Positions 49,001-61,600 of a DNA stretch of 64,000 nt are shown piece by piece. The position numbers and the translations under genes were made by a program. This DNA comes from Adineta ricciae (taxonomy: Eukaryota; Rotifera; Eurotatoria; Adinetida; Adinetidae): NCBI GenBank assembly GCA_905250025.1, contig CAJNOJ010000026.1, positions 588,557 through 652,556 on the forward strand, given 5' to 3'. The stretch's first letter is position 1, and every line of letters starts with the position of its first letter. The notes under the pieces are model-generated. The model was given only the letters and a program-made list of their open reading frames with translations. It had not been told where the DNA came from and made no database searches.

Positions 49001-50459
49001 TGTGGAACGTGAAGCATTCTGGCGCGAACGCATTGCAGCAATTGTCAATGATAATCGTCTCAAAGAATTTGCTGAACGTTTTCAAACACGGCGTTTAGCC
49101 TTAATTAAACGCTTGTTAGACCGAGCTGACAAACTTCTCGAACGTTTCGTACCCAAAGTTGACCAATCGGCTATTGATAAACGTATTTCTGAATATGTTA
49201 CCAAGATAGTCGCTGGCATGGAACGAATGTCTCGACAGAACGCTGAGCAATGGAAAACGGTGTTCAAAGCTATCGATGATGCAAGTAAAGGCGAAGAAAA
49301 TAAATGGTTCCGAACATTAGTGGCAGATATTGATTCCGCTGCCTTTGCTGCTGCCGCTGATGCTGAAGTAACAAAATCAATGAACAAATTACGTGATTCG
49401 TCCAAATTACTTGCTAGTAACATTCAAAAACTTTCATTACGCATCACTAAACGCCAAGAATCTCTTCGAGAACGCGTTCGAAACTTTATTCGCCATCTTC
49501 CAAAGGTAAGTAACTTCACATTTGATTCGTGTTTAAGTCTACTTTCTTGCTTTTTCGTTAGGTTTATATCAACAGTACCAGCTTTGAATTATTATTCCCT
49601 GTTGGTCGTCAACCTGGCCGATATGCTGGTAGTAGTGAAACACTGCTTGCACTTGGTAGTCTTCTTCGTAATCGTGACCAAGCATTCGATACAATACGTT
49701 CCGTCTTAGTCAATCGCTTAGAAGCCAGAACTGAAACAACACAGAATTACCTTAAAGCATTGTTTCAACTTGGTAAACGTCTCCTCAAACGTAATCCATC
49801 ATTGACACCTGAATACAAAGCAGTCATTGCTGAAACAGGTGACGGCATCGATTTTCACGGTCATTACATCTACCTTGCTCCATCGTGTGATTATCTACTA
49901 GCACACGATTTTGCTAATCTTCAATTTTCATTTCGTTTTATCAACGGCAAAGTTTATTCATTGATTCCTAACCAAGGTGAAATCAAGGAATTCCAATGCT
50001 CCAACACTACTCGAGTTAAAATGTGTAATCATGGCAATTTCTATACTATCGATATGCCAATGCATTATGGTTGGTTTGACTATGACAAAAACATCTCTTT
50101 TTTTTCTAACGATACGTTGCATTTTATTTCTAGGTGGATTTGCTGATGGTCTTTTAGGCAATATTCGTGATCATAGTGGCACCAAAGATCACAATAACAA
50201 GCGTTGGACCGTACGTGATTGTCATAGTGCAGAACATCCTTCGACACCATCAAATGAAGCATCAATTCTCGAATGTGTCAGTGGAAATGAGGTAACGACT
50301 TTCAAACGATATGTATTTCTTCTTGACTGAAAAGAACCTGATATCTTTTAGGAGCGTCAAGAATTCTGCGAAAATTTCGTTCGACATGGTCTTAAAAATG
50401 GACAAGATCGTCGACGATTGATCGCTCAAGCTAATGAAGCACGTAAATACGTCTCCTAA
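40047..50459 (+). CDS. Large lipid transfer protein (apolipophorin/apoB-like) with VWD domain
   Basis: Secreted lipoprotein scaffold of the vitellogenin/apoB/apolipophorin superfamily. About 25 exons code about 3,000 residues. A signal peptide-like start (MMASSNFIYTLVFVL) precedes the N-terminal lipid-transfer module: GSLVYKYKTEVKLSV, REEDVLGVCTTRYKYSQKGP, the helical part (RLTPQQVPEFVGLAANILKT, AARVWAFEALF) and the beta sheets around VINGFIWSALKYS. A dibasic site RHRR/S lies at 44872-44883, about residue 1,330. Long beta-rich lipid-binding repeats follow, then a helical region near 48900-49500. The C-terminus has a VWD domain with HYIYLAPSCDYLLAHDF and FADGLLGNIRDHSG. A VWD together with a furin-type site favours apolipophorin II/I over insect-type vitellogenin; there is no polyserine tract. 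An unusual acidic low-complexity insert sits in exon 6. Confidence 0.9.
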
Positions 50460-51035
50460 ACGCAAAAGAACTGTATATAAACAGAGTTGAAACCGGTTAC
50501 ATCAAGCTTGATTATCTTTTATCTTGTTATCTGTCTTCATGTTCTTCTTTTCTCACCCTCTTATATACCCGTAGAATTTAACCTTCTTAATCATGCTATT
50601 CGCGTAGACATATATATTACACTTCTCACAATGAATTCAAATAAAAGTAATCAATCATAATCGTACAAATACCTATGTTTTTGACGATCTTCTAGTTTGC
50701 GTCAAAATTGAACACAACTTTTGCATATGTGCGATACTATTGCACATAAACCATCGACAGAAATAATATTCTAAACATTGATTTACTCATTGATATTCGA
50801 CACACGCGGTTAGCTCATTAATACCTGTGGAGTTTCATTTGTGAATACTCATCTCTTCAAGTCTATTAGTAGCTTCTATCCAACTCAATAACCATATATT
50901 TAGATGAAAAGTTTTTTTTGTGATTGAGAGAATCTTTGAGTTCAAATTACTAACAAATCAGTGAAAACGAATTTCATTGATAATATTCTGGTTGAAACCT
51001 ATTTTATTCATAACATATCCGAAAAAACCCACACT
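50460..51035. other. 3' spacer between convergent lipoprotein and SLC35 genes
   Basis: No gene. AATAAA at 50640-50645 is the probable poly(A) signal of the lipoprotein gene. Confidence 0.5.
50640..50645 (+). terminator. Poly(A) signal AATAAA, lipoprotein gene
   Basis: Canonical hexamer about 180 nt after the lipoprotein stop codon. Confidence 0.5.
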
Positions 51036-52232
51036 CTATTGAGATGGCGATGATACTGCTCGACCATATTTGAAATACGAATACATCAAAACACCACACA
51101 TAGTAAACCCTAACCCGGCCATTTGTCGTTGATTGAATGGCTCATGAAACAGAATAGAACCGATGAATATGATCAATAAAGTTTTCGAATGACCAATCAT
51201 ATTATACGCAACAGCAGATAGATTGCCAATCACCCAAAACACACTAATATTCACAAAAAATGCTATGAAACCACAGAGTAGCACAAGTAATATCGTGTTC
51301 GAATTCATTATTCTTGGAAGATTATCTAGCGGTTCAAAATATGGAATAACAGTCAATAATAAAACACCCGAAAGTGGTGCTTGATAGAATAATAATTGTA
51401 AAGAATTACAATCGTATTCTTTTTGATAATGTTCAACAAGAATTTGATTGATAGCAGTAAAGACTACTGATGCACCGGCACCTAAAAACTTCATGCATAT
51501 TCAACGGAAAAAAACTTCAAATCCAACCTTACATATGAGACCGAATATATTAAATTGCAAGTCATAGTAAGTACTGACCAATGTTCCGATCAAAACGGGT
51601 ATAAAAGAAAGTACAATTGGTAAAGAATAGCGAGATTTAAAATATAACCAACTGATCAGCATGACAGCTAGGAAGAAAAAACAACGTATTCGAATGAATT
51701 CCGACAATAAGGTCTGTCAAAAAAGTATACTTGGCGTTACTTGTAATTTAATGAGTTGATATGTTCCAACAGTGTTGTATTGTAATGAAAGATTTCCGAA
51801 AGCAATGAATCCAGCGAAACATACTGAAACAGGCAACATACGGATGATTGGCAATCGTTTGTAAGTGAATAGTTTGGCTAGTAAACAAAGATAGAGAAGG
51901 ACGAATGAGGTAAAAAAATTGATCGTTGTTAACGTCAAATTTGGAAAATGATGTTTGACATAAATCCTGAAAAAAGAGATCATATATAAACTAAAAGCGT
52001 AGTTTGATTTTCTATTTTACCATTTTGATAAATTAATAATAAGAATCGATGACACAAAATTGATTGTAAAGACCAACGTTGAACAAAAACATATTTTATT
52101 GGATGGAATCGATTGAGGTGAGTCATCCACAATCACCGATGAGTCCAGCGTTGGTTGTAAAGTCTCAGTGGAAACATCATTATATGACACTTCATTTTCT
52201 AGTCGTTGATAATCTTTCTCAGTATATGACAT
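51036..52232 (-). CDS. SLC35-family nucleotide-sugar-type transporter (SLC35E3-like)
   Basis: Ten-helix membrane transporter of the drug/metabolite superfamily, probably Golgi. The ATG at 52232 gives an acidic cytosolic leader (MSYTEKDYQRLENEVSYNDV), then the first helix STLVFTINFVSSILIINLSKW. Further family landmarks: LTLTTINFFTSFVLLYLCLL, MLPVSVCFAGFIAFGNLSLQ with YNTVGTYQLIK (typical of the TPT/SLC35E branch), FIPVLIGTLVSTYYDLQFNI, GASVVFTAINQILVEHYQKE and the end YNMIGHSKTLLIIFIGSILF with GVLMYSYFKYGR. Four coding exons with short introns. The SLC35E3 affiliation rests on the NLSLQYNTVGTYQ and YNMIGHSKT blocks; the substrate is unknown. Confidence 0.85.
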
Positions 52233-53089
52233 TCTTTTTCAACACACAACGACATACGCCTCGTATAATTTTGTATGCAAGCACTCTTTCCTATCGGATA
52301 GAAAAAGAATGATACATAAAAGTGCATTTACATATTTTTTTACGATGTCGACTGTCGTATTTACTTTCGTGGGTGCTGTGAATTAGTACAACCTTGAAGC
52401 TAAGTGCTTCTAACGATGGATCCGAGAAATGTTTTGAGATTGTTTGACAATTAATTCGACTTACACTTTTGCCAAAGTTAGTTGCTCATGCGGATCGATT
52501 GCTAGTGCTTCTTTTTATGTTGAACTTTGTTCATATCGGTGACCGCGTGAAGAAACGAACAAAATATACTAGAAGGTCACACTATACAGCGAATTCACCG
52601 ATCACGTATCGAAGTATAACAAGTAAAACATATGTCAGTTGTTAACCTGATTCTCACATAACTTCTAACTAGTGTGACTGTAATATGAAAATTCAATTGC
52701 TAATAGTTTGTATGAATATTCACCGACAAGAAAGAAAACGTCCACCTGCTAGAGAAATTATTAGTACCTGCGCGTTTTAACCTATTTGACATGTATGTAT
52801 GAGGATCGATTATGTATACGATTTGCAGTTATTAAGTTACCATGGTGCGTTCTTTTTTACCACGCGATATGAGTCATTTAATTGAAAGCTCCTATAATTG
52901 CTCAAGCTATAGGAATAGCTTTGAAGGTTAATAAAGAATAAAATCTTTCATTGTGTTTCAATGGATATTCATTAGAATGATATGCATCCTATTTTCTATA
53001 AAAAGTATTCTTTTGTTTAAAGTATCTATACAAATACATAAAAAAAAACAAAGGGCAGAAAAGCGCTTTAAAACACCACAAAATATAAT
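52233..53089. other. Intergenic spacer
   Basis: No gene recognised. A weak inverted repeat (AGCTCCTATA and TATAGGAATAGCT around 52888-52921) and A-rich tracts are present. Confidence 0.4.
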
Positions 53090-54403
53090 TTAGGATTTGA
53101 AAACACGTACAACGCGTACGATATTTGATCGACATATCGGGCATTCAGCAAGTAGTTTCCCACATTTAACACATGTTACCTAAACAATTCAATCAGACGT
53201 CTTTGGCTTTTGACTAATCAGTAACATACCATATGTCCACAGTCTAAGAAGACACAATCCGCGATAGCATCCATACATATTTTACATAGTTCGTTATCAC
53301 CAGCGGGACAATCATCAAGTTGTTTCGCTAAAAAACAGAATTAGATTGGCTTTCGATAGATTGAATAAAACAAGCAATCGAATGGTTTACCCTTATGCTT
53401 TTCATTGATTCTATCACGATACAATCGTCGAACTTTATCAAGTAATTCACCTTTTTCGACACATCCTTTGAAATCAACGAAATTCGCAGCGAGAATTTCT
53501 TTCAAGTCGCGAATATTTAAATCTTCTATATTTTCCTCATCTTTTATTTCACTAAGAGATTTACGACGCGATTGCTGTTTAGTTGTCTAAAAATCGACAC
53601 AATACATAGATATTCAATTGATAAAAAGAAGAAAACATACAGAATGTGAACTAGCCGTTGATTGTCGAACATTAGATGCAGATGCAGTTGAAGTTGTATG
53701 AGCAGCACTATTAGGCGTTGGTCGTGTCTGACGAGATGGTCCATTCGTAGCCGAGCTGAAATTGAATGGTGCACCATTTTGAGAACTACCAGCACCCGCT
53801 GCAGTCGGTTGTTGTAGTGGATCGTCCAAAATTGGATTAAGAACACCGGAAACTGTATTTGCCACATAGTCTTGTATGTTCGAAGCAAAGCTGTTCATTT
53901 GATTTGCAAACGATGAAACTGAGCTTTGCAAATTCGCAAACGGTTTCGCGCTACTATCAGATTTCGGCGGTTGAGCATTTGCTGACGATTGATTTGTATT
54001 GTTTAGTTCTGACGATGTTTCTTGAGTATACAAATTCGTAAATGGAACATTTCGATTGCGTGTTATTAGAGCAACTAGTTCTTGTTTTTCTGTACACGTG
54101 TGATGAGTAATGTTCTTCGCTTGCAAGTAGCTTCGTAAATGTTTGACTTTCAATTCGAGTAATTGACTATCTGTAGTTGTTTCATTGGATATCTTTTGAC
54201 ATATAAGACAAGCACGATAGCTTTGATTACGTTCACGTGGTGCACAATTTGAACAATAAGATTGACGACAAATTGCACATGTTTTCTAAAGAAAATCATT
54301 CAACACTGATCAGCTATTTTCCATTCGTTCGTCTTACTTTCTTTTTGAGGAATGAAAAAGCACTATGACAGTGTTCACATTGATCGTTGGACCCTGATGA
54401 CAT
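53090..54403 (-). CDS. RNF34/RFFL-type RING E3 ubiquitin ligase
   Basis: E3 ligase with an N-terminal FYVE-like zinc finger and a C-terminal RING; relatives RNF34 and RFFL (CARP1/2) act at endosomes and on p53 and caspases. The start at 54403 (MSSGSNDQCEHCHSAFSFLK) is followed by KTCAICRQSYCSNCAPRERN and ACLICQKI, completing the FYVE-like finger. Two SAP-like helical hairpins are visible: LLELKVKHLRSYLQAKNITH and NIRDLKEILAANFVDFKGCV. A Ser/Asn/Gln-rich disordered linker of about 150 residues lies between them. The RING reads CKICMDAIADCVFLDCGHM and TCVKCGKLLAECPICRSN (C3HC4 spacing intact), ending VVRVFKS. Five exons; domain order matches RNF34/RFFL exactly. Confidence 0.92.
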
Positions 54404-55112
54404 TTTATATTTACATATAAAAATACTACGCAAACGATTTTTAGTACGGGAATGATAGATCTATAATCGAAAAGTTGACGCAATTTAATCAAGAGTAAAT
54501 CAAATGGGAGAAGGCAAGCGGCATTTCGATTAGTTAGTAATGACATACAAATATTTTGTTGTTCTCGATAAGAAGCAAACCAATAATCGTGAGAAAAATA
54601 ACTGAAAAGTTTGATAAAGAAAAGAATATTCAGATTTTCTTTTCTGATCAAAAACGATCAATTTTCACTGGTCACAAGCTTCTATCAAAGGTTATTTATT
54701 TCAACATTGACACAACTTTTGTCGTGTGCGACACCTATCGACAGTGAAGATGGAAGTGCAGAATGGAATTACTATAATCGCTCTCATGCTCATATATAAC
54801 ATCTGTGTGTATTCACAACAGTCTCAATCGCAATGAGAAGAGTTTGAATTTTAAGTGATCGCCAGAGAAATGAGTTGCGTATCGTTAAGACAAAATAAGC
54901 ATCATGCAGGTCAGATTATTCGAAGAAGTCATCGAAATATGTATGTTTGATTCTATCTATTATTCGCACTGATCGAACCGATCTATTATGTGATATATAG
55001 TGGTACATTCTTACTGCTACAAAATAGAAGAGAAGAAAAAGAGAAAGAAAAAACTGAACTAAACTGAAATCGACACGTATTCAATTCGAATGAAAATATT
55101 TTCAGATAAGAC
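54404..55112. other. Intergenic, divergent promoter of RNF34-like and DEK genes
   Basis: No coding exon was identified. The 3' end carries a pyrimidine-rich tract ending TTTTCAG just before the DEK ATG. Confidence 0.4.
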
Positions 55113-56366
55113 ATGACTAGTGAAAACGATTTCGATACAACAAACGGTGTTTCTTGCAAAGACGAGGTAAGAGAAAGAAAGTTTCTTTCGCATCCACTGT
55201 TCCATCATTAAGGGAAAAGCGTCGACCGAACAACAGTCATCAGCGACAATCAACGACGTTGAAAACGACGAAACACCAGCTGATGTCTCCTTCGAGTTAC
55301 GACTTGTAGTCGATGAAGATAAAAACACGAGCCTTGAAAGTGAAAAAGAAAAAATCATTGATGCATCAGCAACAGAAGATGAAGAAATGGATACACAGCC
55401 ACTATTCGAACGACCGGTTCTTCTCGAAGGCAAACGTTCGAGAAAACCAACATTACGTCTTGAATTAGCAAAATTAACACCAACGAAAAAGGAGTTAACT
55501 ATTCCACAGGTACATGTCGTCCAGACCATTGTTCATTGAACTGTTTATTTGTATTACGCAGGGTCATGGTAAATCACTAGGTGAAATTGAATATAGTATG
55601 TAAAATATCGAAGAGAATCAAATGTTTTTCAAGAATTTCGATTTAGTTAATTATCAAATAAGTCATGCGTCAAGTGAAACATTGTCTCGAATGCGAGTTA
55701 TTTGTTTTGGTCGACGAGGAGTATGAAAAATAGAATCTAAATTTGTGGATCTAGTAACATCATTCTTGTGTTGTAGAATTCAACAAATATTCGAAAGCAT
55801 CTCCGCGAATTCAATGGCTTTGCATTCGAACGTGAAAGTGACGAATATCAAAGACAAATAGGCACTTTAGCAAAGTAAATTTCAATGAAATCGATATGAA
55901 TCGATGATTTTCTAATGTTCATTCCAGATTAAAAAAAGAGCAATTACGTTCAATCTTACGCCTTCTCGGTTTGACGTCAACGGGTCGAAATACTGAACAA
56001 GCTGAGCGAATCTTAAACTTTCTCATGAAACCTACCGATGAAGGAAAAGCCATATCAAAGAAAAAATCAACAGGTCGTAAGAAAAAGTCGGCTACTAAGG
56101 AGCCTAAAAATGAAGTAAGTCGTATTTTATTTCAGTTTCAAGTTAGTTTGGAGTGAATCATCTTTCAGAATGGCATCACCGCATCAAAACTCAAACGAGA
56201 TGATGAAGGTCGGTCTCTTTGAAACTTCCCATTCTCTATTGCATATCATTCGATCGTTTCAGATGCTGCAATCGAATCTAAAGAAAAACCAGTCAATGTA
56301 AATGATGCAAATGCAAAAGATTTTGATCCAATCGAAAACGGACAGACGGTTAAAGTTGGAAATTGA
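55113..56366 (+). CDS. DEK: DEK chromatin protein, without C-terminal domain
   Basis: Nuclear DNA-binding protein that alters chromatin topology and splicing. The start at 55113 (MTSENDFDTTNGVSCKDE) is 8 nt after a TTTTCAG tract. After an acidic disordered leader comes RPVLLEGKRSRKPTLRLELA, then the DEK pseudo-SAP/SAP box: GKSLGEIEYINYQISHASSE, TLSRMRVICFGRRG, NIRKHLREFNGFAFERES, KKEQLRSILRLLGLTSTGRN and AERILNFLMKPTDEGK, followed by a Lys-rich tract. The frame then ends after about 60 more residues (DFDPIENGQTVKVGN). The separate C-terminal DEK_C helical domain of vertebrate DEK is not present, and nothing like it is visible in the 230 nt before the next gene. Confidence 0.88.
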
Positions 56367-56598
56367 TTTAGTTTAGCTTTTATATTCATTTATATAATGT
56401 ATTTGTTGTTATTGTTGTATATATTTATTGAAAGATTATTGTTTATTTTCTTTTTTTGTACGGGCTTTTCAACCGAAATATATTAGAACAAAGAGAAATG
56501 CTAGAAGAGATTGAACTCATTCGACTTTTTTCTATAGATGATTTTGATAGAGATAAACATGCTGAATTGAATGTTACACAGTATATGGCAAAAATACG

Positions 56599-57842
56599 AT
56601 GAACGAAATCACGTTTCAATGCTCAATCTGCTATAATGATATGGACAATAAATCCGAAATCTATCGAATAACATCATGTCATTGCCAATTTTGTCAACAG
56701 GTTTGCACTTGTATTTTGGAAAGAAGCTATCACTTCATAGAATTGTAGTGTGTACATCAATATGTGATCAGTCAAGTAAATATTGGGTATAACTTGAGAT
56801 ATTCGAATTTAGTTTCCTAATTTGGATTTTATTTAGGTCAATACCAATACAATGTCCGACTAATGGTTGTAATTATTCACTCTCTACTAACGAAGTATTT
56901 CTTGTTATGGGTAAGTGCTATTGTATTCTTGATTCTACTTGTAGATTCGTTCTTTTCTTACCAATGCTCAATTTAATCTTTACAACAAACTGTTACTTGA
57001 TTATGGTATTGCATTTATTTGCTTTAATCACGACATGAAATCATTCTAAATCTCTCTAGAAGTAACTAATGATCCTCGACGATTTTTCTGTCCACATGTG
57101 GATTGTGGTCACATTTTAGCAGTACCTGATGCGCGAAAGCAACGACCCATTACTTGCACGAGAGTAAGACGGTCAAACGGTTTTCAAAAGTCATGCATCT
57201 CATTGTTATAGTGCCATAATCCAATCTGCTCGAAATGTCGTCGTGAATGGCATTCCACTGAAGATTGCACTCGATTAGTGTAAATACGAAGCATTTCTGG
57301 CAAATGTTAAGTCATCTAAAAGTTTGTTCATTTCAGAATATCTTATGCGAATCCGATTCATTCGGATATCAAGCATTGTCCACGATGTTCTGTTCTTCTT
57401 GAACGAGTTAATGGATGTGCCCAAATAACCTGTGTTAACTGTAAACACATCTTCTGTTGGTACTGTTTGAGATCTTTAGAAGTATGAAAGATTTTCATTT
57501 TCTAATTGCTCAATTACATCTTTTACTGACGACGAATAGAAGGATTTCTTTCTTTTACATTATGAACGCGGTTCTTGTCGCAATCGGTAATTGTCAATGG
57601 AACTGTTGTGCTCTATTTCAAATGATTGTTTTGTTTTTAGACTCGGTCACTCTCGTTTATCTTTATTTCTTCATCGACTGCTGACGATCGGTTTGTTTTT
57701 ACTTCTTATTTTTCTTCTGATCGTTACTTCACCATTACTCATCATAATTCTTCCATACCTGTTCTGTTGTGGCCAAAAACAACTTCGAAATTATTTCGAT
57801 CGATCATCAACTCCATATCAATCTGTGATTGATACTGTATGA
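56599..57842 (+). CDS. RBR E3 ubiquitin ligase with membrane anchor (RNF144/RNF19-like)
   Basis: RING-between-RING ubiquitin ligase. RING1: FQCSICYNDMDNKSEIYRIT, SCHCQFCQQCVHQYV and the later IPIQCPTNGCNYSLSTNE. The exon at 56945-57004 supplies IRSFLTNAQFNLYNKLLLDY. IBR: FFCPHVDCGHILAVPDARKQ with CTRCHNPICSKCRREWH. RING2: HCPRCSVLLERVNGCAQITC (the catalytic Cys is the one in the NGCAQITC segment) and CKHIFCWYCLRSL. After a His-containing tail comes a hydrophobic stretch LLTIGLFLLLIFLLIVTSPL plus LLIIILPYLFCC, so the enzyme is probably tail-inserted in a membrane, as in RNF144 proteins. The protein starts almost at RING1. The gene lies 232 nt after DEK on the same strand and is convergent with ACBP (95 nt between stops). 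Confidence 0.87.
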
Positions 57843-57937
57843 TCATTTCAAACTTTCTGGATAGTCTTGTAAAAAGAATGCTGTTTTATTGAGAAAGTTC
57901 AAAACAACGTAGCACAATATATCGAGTAGAACTGGTT

Positions 57938-58254
57938 TTATTGTTTTGCTTGAAGTTGTTTTACTAAATCGATATATTTCTTTTGAGCATCTTCTTTTGA
58001 AGTGCCCTTGTTTTTATCCCAGGCTTCCCATTTGTATTTACCCTTTAAATCGAACATGCCTGGTTTCGAGGTGTTGTTGTCACCGACAGTTGCTTCTATA
58101 AAAATGATTATTTGAAAATTTATCTTCAAATTACTTGTTATCTTTTGAACTCACGTTTGAAAAGACCATAAAGTTGAAGTAATTCATCATCAGATGGTTT
58201 TTTCGTTAATTGCTTAACTTCTTCAGCGGCTTTGTCAAATTCAGCTTGCGACAT
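57938..58254 (-). CDS. Acyl-CoA-binding protein
   Basis: Small cytosolic carrier of long-chain acyl-CoA esters. Two exons (start 58254) code about 85 residues, the family norm: [60 protein letters not shown] and [19 protein letters not shown]. The ligand-contact residues (Tyr in LYGLFKQ, Lys in KYKWEAW, Tyr in KKYIDLV) are in place. The stop codon overlaps an AATAAA (CAATAAAAC), and a second AATAAA lies about 50 nt further, so the 3' UTR may be very short. Confidence 0.95.
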
Positions 58255-58669
58255 AGTGAACTATTTAGACGAGGAGCTTCAGTTACAATCTATAAATAGT
58301 AATAGTCGAGATTTAGACACGCAATTTATTTATATGAAAGTAGAATAAACAAAAAAAATGCGATGATAGAGGTAAATTGTTCGTCACCATCCTTACGGAT
58401 GTATATTTTTGATTCGCTGATCGATTGAAATTAACTTCATAAGAAAGGGTAAGAATGATGTCGCTCTCAGATGATTAAAACAGTTTCTGTACATATACGT
58501 ATTATAGAAAAAGTAAAAACTAGTTCTTATTTGTATGTTGGAACTCGAGAGACGATTGGAAGGTAGGAAATTGTTTGATAATCAGCCTTATACATTTGCC
58601 GTGATCGACTTTTGACAGGCTCTTGTTGGTCCGACTATGCAGCAGATATTTTCGTCCGTAAATAGTATG
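58255..58669. other. Spacer between two minus-strand genes
   Basis: About 415 nt between the stop of the large helical-repeat gene and the ACBP start; nothing else seen except an AAATAG site 7 nt before the ACBP ATG on the minus strand. Confidence 0.4.
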
Positions 58670-61600
58670 TTATCTCAAATTACTTACCACACTTTCGTTT
58701 GACGACATCTAAAATGGATAATGGTACATTAAAATACCAGTTGAAGTTAAAAAGTCACTCACCATGAAATGCATATAAACTCGACGTTTACGAGATTTGA
58801 CTTTATTTTCTTGAGGCAAAGAAATATTTGATGAGATAGTGGAGTTGATTTCTAATTCACTAAAGCCAACCTTGAGAAGTTGACGTGGATATTCCCTATA
58901 CGAAATCCTAGTCAAATATCATCGATCCGAAAATGTACTAATTACATTTTCGTTGGCCGAATGGATGGCAAAAACCTTTTCTTCTGATCATCACGATGCA
59001 TGAGCGATAGGTACTCGAAACTGTTCAATGAATATTCATCTTCAGTAATGGGTATTGACGAGCTTGTATCGCTAAATCATCAAACAAAACTAAATTCTTT
59101 TCATTTCTGACAAAAAGAAACATAAATTCACCTTATATGAACTGATGAGCTATCGTCCATTATCGAATTCTAAATTTATGGATTAAGTCAATCTGAAAAG
59201 GTCGCACTAACTATCTTACTTGTTTATGTCTGAATATGGAAGCGATATGTTTGAGAATGGGATCATTCCAAATCACAGATATGAGATGATTTGGAATTCT
59301 TGTGTGAAGTAGAGGGAGAAACTTTGGATAAGAATGAATAATTTTTTGCAGACAACTGTCTGAATAGATAACGCCTTGTGATTTTAGTACTAGAAAATAT
59401 GATCATATCACAATAAGGTACAACAATACGATGGAAACATACAGTGACTAAGAAGCCAGGCATGAGTGATATGAGTATGCTCAGAATTTGAAAGATGTGT
59501 TATTGACGGTTCAGGATCAGTTTTCAGAAGATTAGACAGAACATCACGCATATTCTGAGCTCGATGGATATTGATACCTATGTGAATAATTGGAAATTAG
59601 AAATAAGTATTGTGTTAGTTTGTACCTTCTCTGATTGCCCTCGTTTGTACTTTCGAATGTAGGTGAGTATATTGTCTCGATGGGGATCGTGCTGGTGGAT
59701 TTGGTGATAATTTAGATGACGTATTCACTAAACGTATTGGTGTGACATTTAATAGATTAGGAAAGTTTGCCGAAAATGAACCAGGAATGAATCGATCATG
59801 ATGACGATGTATTTGCACAGCACGTACAACTAGCGATGACAGTAATTGAACTGATTCAATTTCATATAAATGACGTTGATTGTAATTGAAGTCAAATAAA
59901 CTCATCGAATTCATCGGATTTGATGATGTTCGGAATGTGTATCGGTTAGGATTACGCAAGCGAGAGAAATGGTGATGAATGATTATATGCGATTGATCGC
60001 TGAGGATGTTATCCATGGTGATCTTATGTGGAATAAGAATAGGACGATTTGGAATCATACGGTAGAAACCAACGATTCGTTTATGTTCTTCGAGAATTGT
60101 TTGAACGGCATCGCTGATGATGGTCGTTTGCGAAGGTGAATCGAAATTTTCTTCAATCTGATTATTTTCCTTTTCTTCAACATCATCTAGGATACCAAGA
60201 GAATCAAAGATAAACGAAAGATGTAGACTTTTTTTTTATCACATACGATTCAGAGTGACATGGGAATGAGAAGCTGTCGTTGTCTGCGATAAAGTAGATG
60301 AACTGAAATAAACGATGAATGTATTGAGAAAGACGAGTGCCATATGCATTACCGTTTTGGAGTTATTTGAATTGAAATTGGAGTTTTTACTGATATAAGT
60401 GATTGACGTTTTTGAGGTAATTCTTCCGATGAATGTGATGAAATTGACTTCGACTTCTCTTCAGTATCACGTCGATCCAATCGTTTGTCCGATGCTCTTG
60501 ATAACTTTCCATTTTCCATGGCATTAGATTCGAACTGTATTGGTATAGATATTCGATTGATCATTACTGGAGTAGGCGAACGAGAAACACGCACAGGTGT
60601 TATATTTTCATTCACTTCCGTTGGATCGACATTCACATTTTGATCAGACACGGTCAGTTCCTCATTAGTATGTGTCGGTGGAGTTGGTACACGATTCTTT
60701 TCTCTCAAATAATTTTGCAGAGTGAAATCTTCTTCCGGTAAAGTCTGAAGAAAAATAAATCCTTCCGCACCATTCGATATTGGTTCATACATACCTGTAA
60801 ATATCGAATGTCTTCTACACAGTCTTTTAAGAGAGTATCAGAACTGATTCCTGTCAATATTTTCAATGAATCACAACATTCAGTACGAACGAGAATCTAT
60901 GAAATTTTGAATGTCATCAACAAGAAAAAGAAAAGAAGCAAGAATTTTACCCGAGGATCGTTTGCAAATGAGTACAACAATGCAATATCAATCGATTTAG
61001 TCTCTGTTTTGAGATTCGCAAGGTTTGTTGCAGCGATCAAACGATAATCAGCTTCAGGATTTGCTAGCAACAATATCAAAGTATCCGAAACTCGGTCGAA
61101 CTGTTCTTTCGAATATCCAATTACACTGAAAAGTATTAACCATACATTCAATATCAGTATTCGTCGAACACTTACTGATGCATTTGCACCAAATGTGTTG
61201 TCAACACTTTGATCATTGCTTTCGTCGCATCCGACAATTTCGTTATGATCGCGTCTAATACATAATCGACAGTGATCGGTAGGTTTTCTTTGGGAAACCA
61301 TTTTTCTTTTGAAATTTTCTTCAATAATGGATGGATTTCTTCCATTTCATCGTCTACATTTCCTACTTCGGATGCTGGTGCTGCTTCTCTGGGTGCATTA
61401 GCCAGATTTGTTACAATGGCTTTCAGAGAGAAATTATCTTCTGGATAATCCTTCAAGAAAATCATTCGTTGTTCGACAACAAAATGAAAGATGGTGACAT
61501 ACATGAACAACAGCTACACTGCCAAGAACTAGCTCGATGTCATCTGAACTACTGATATCTGTTATGAACTTAATTGCATTGATAACATCTTGTCGAAGAG

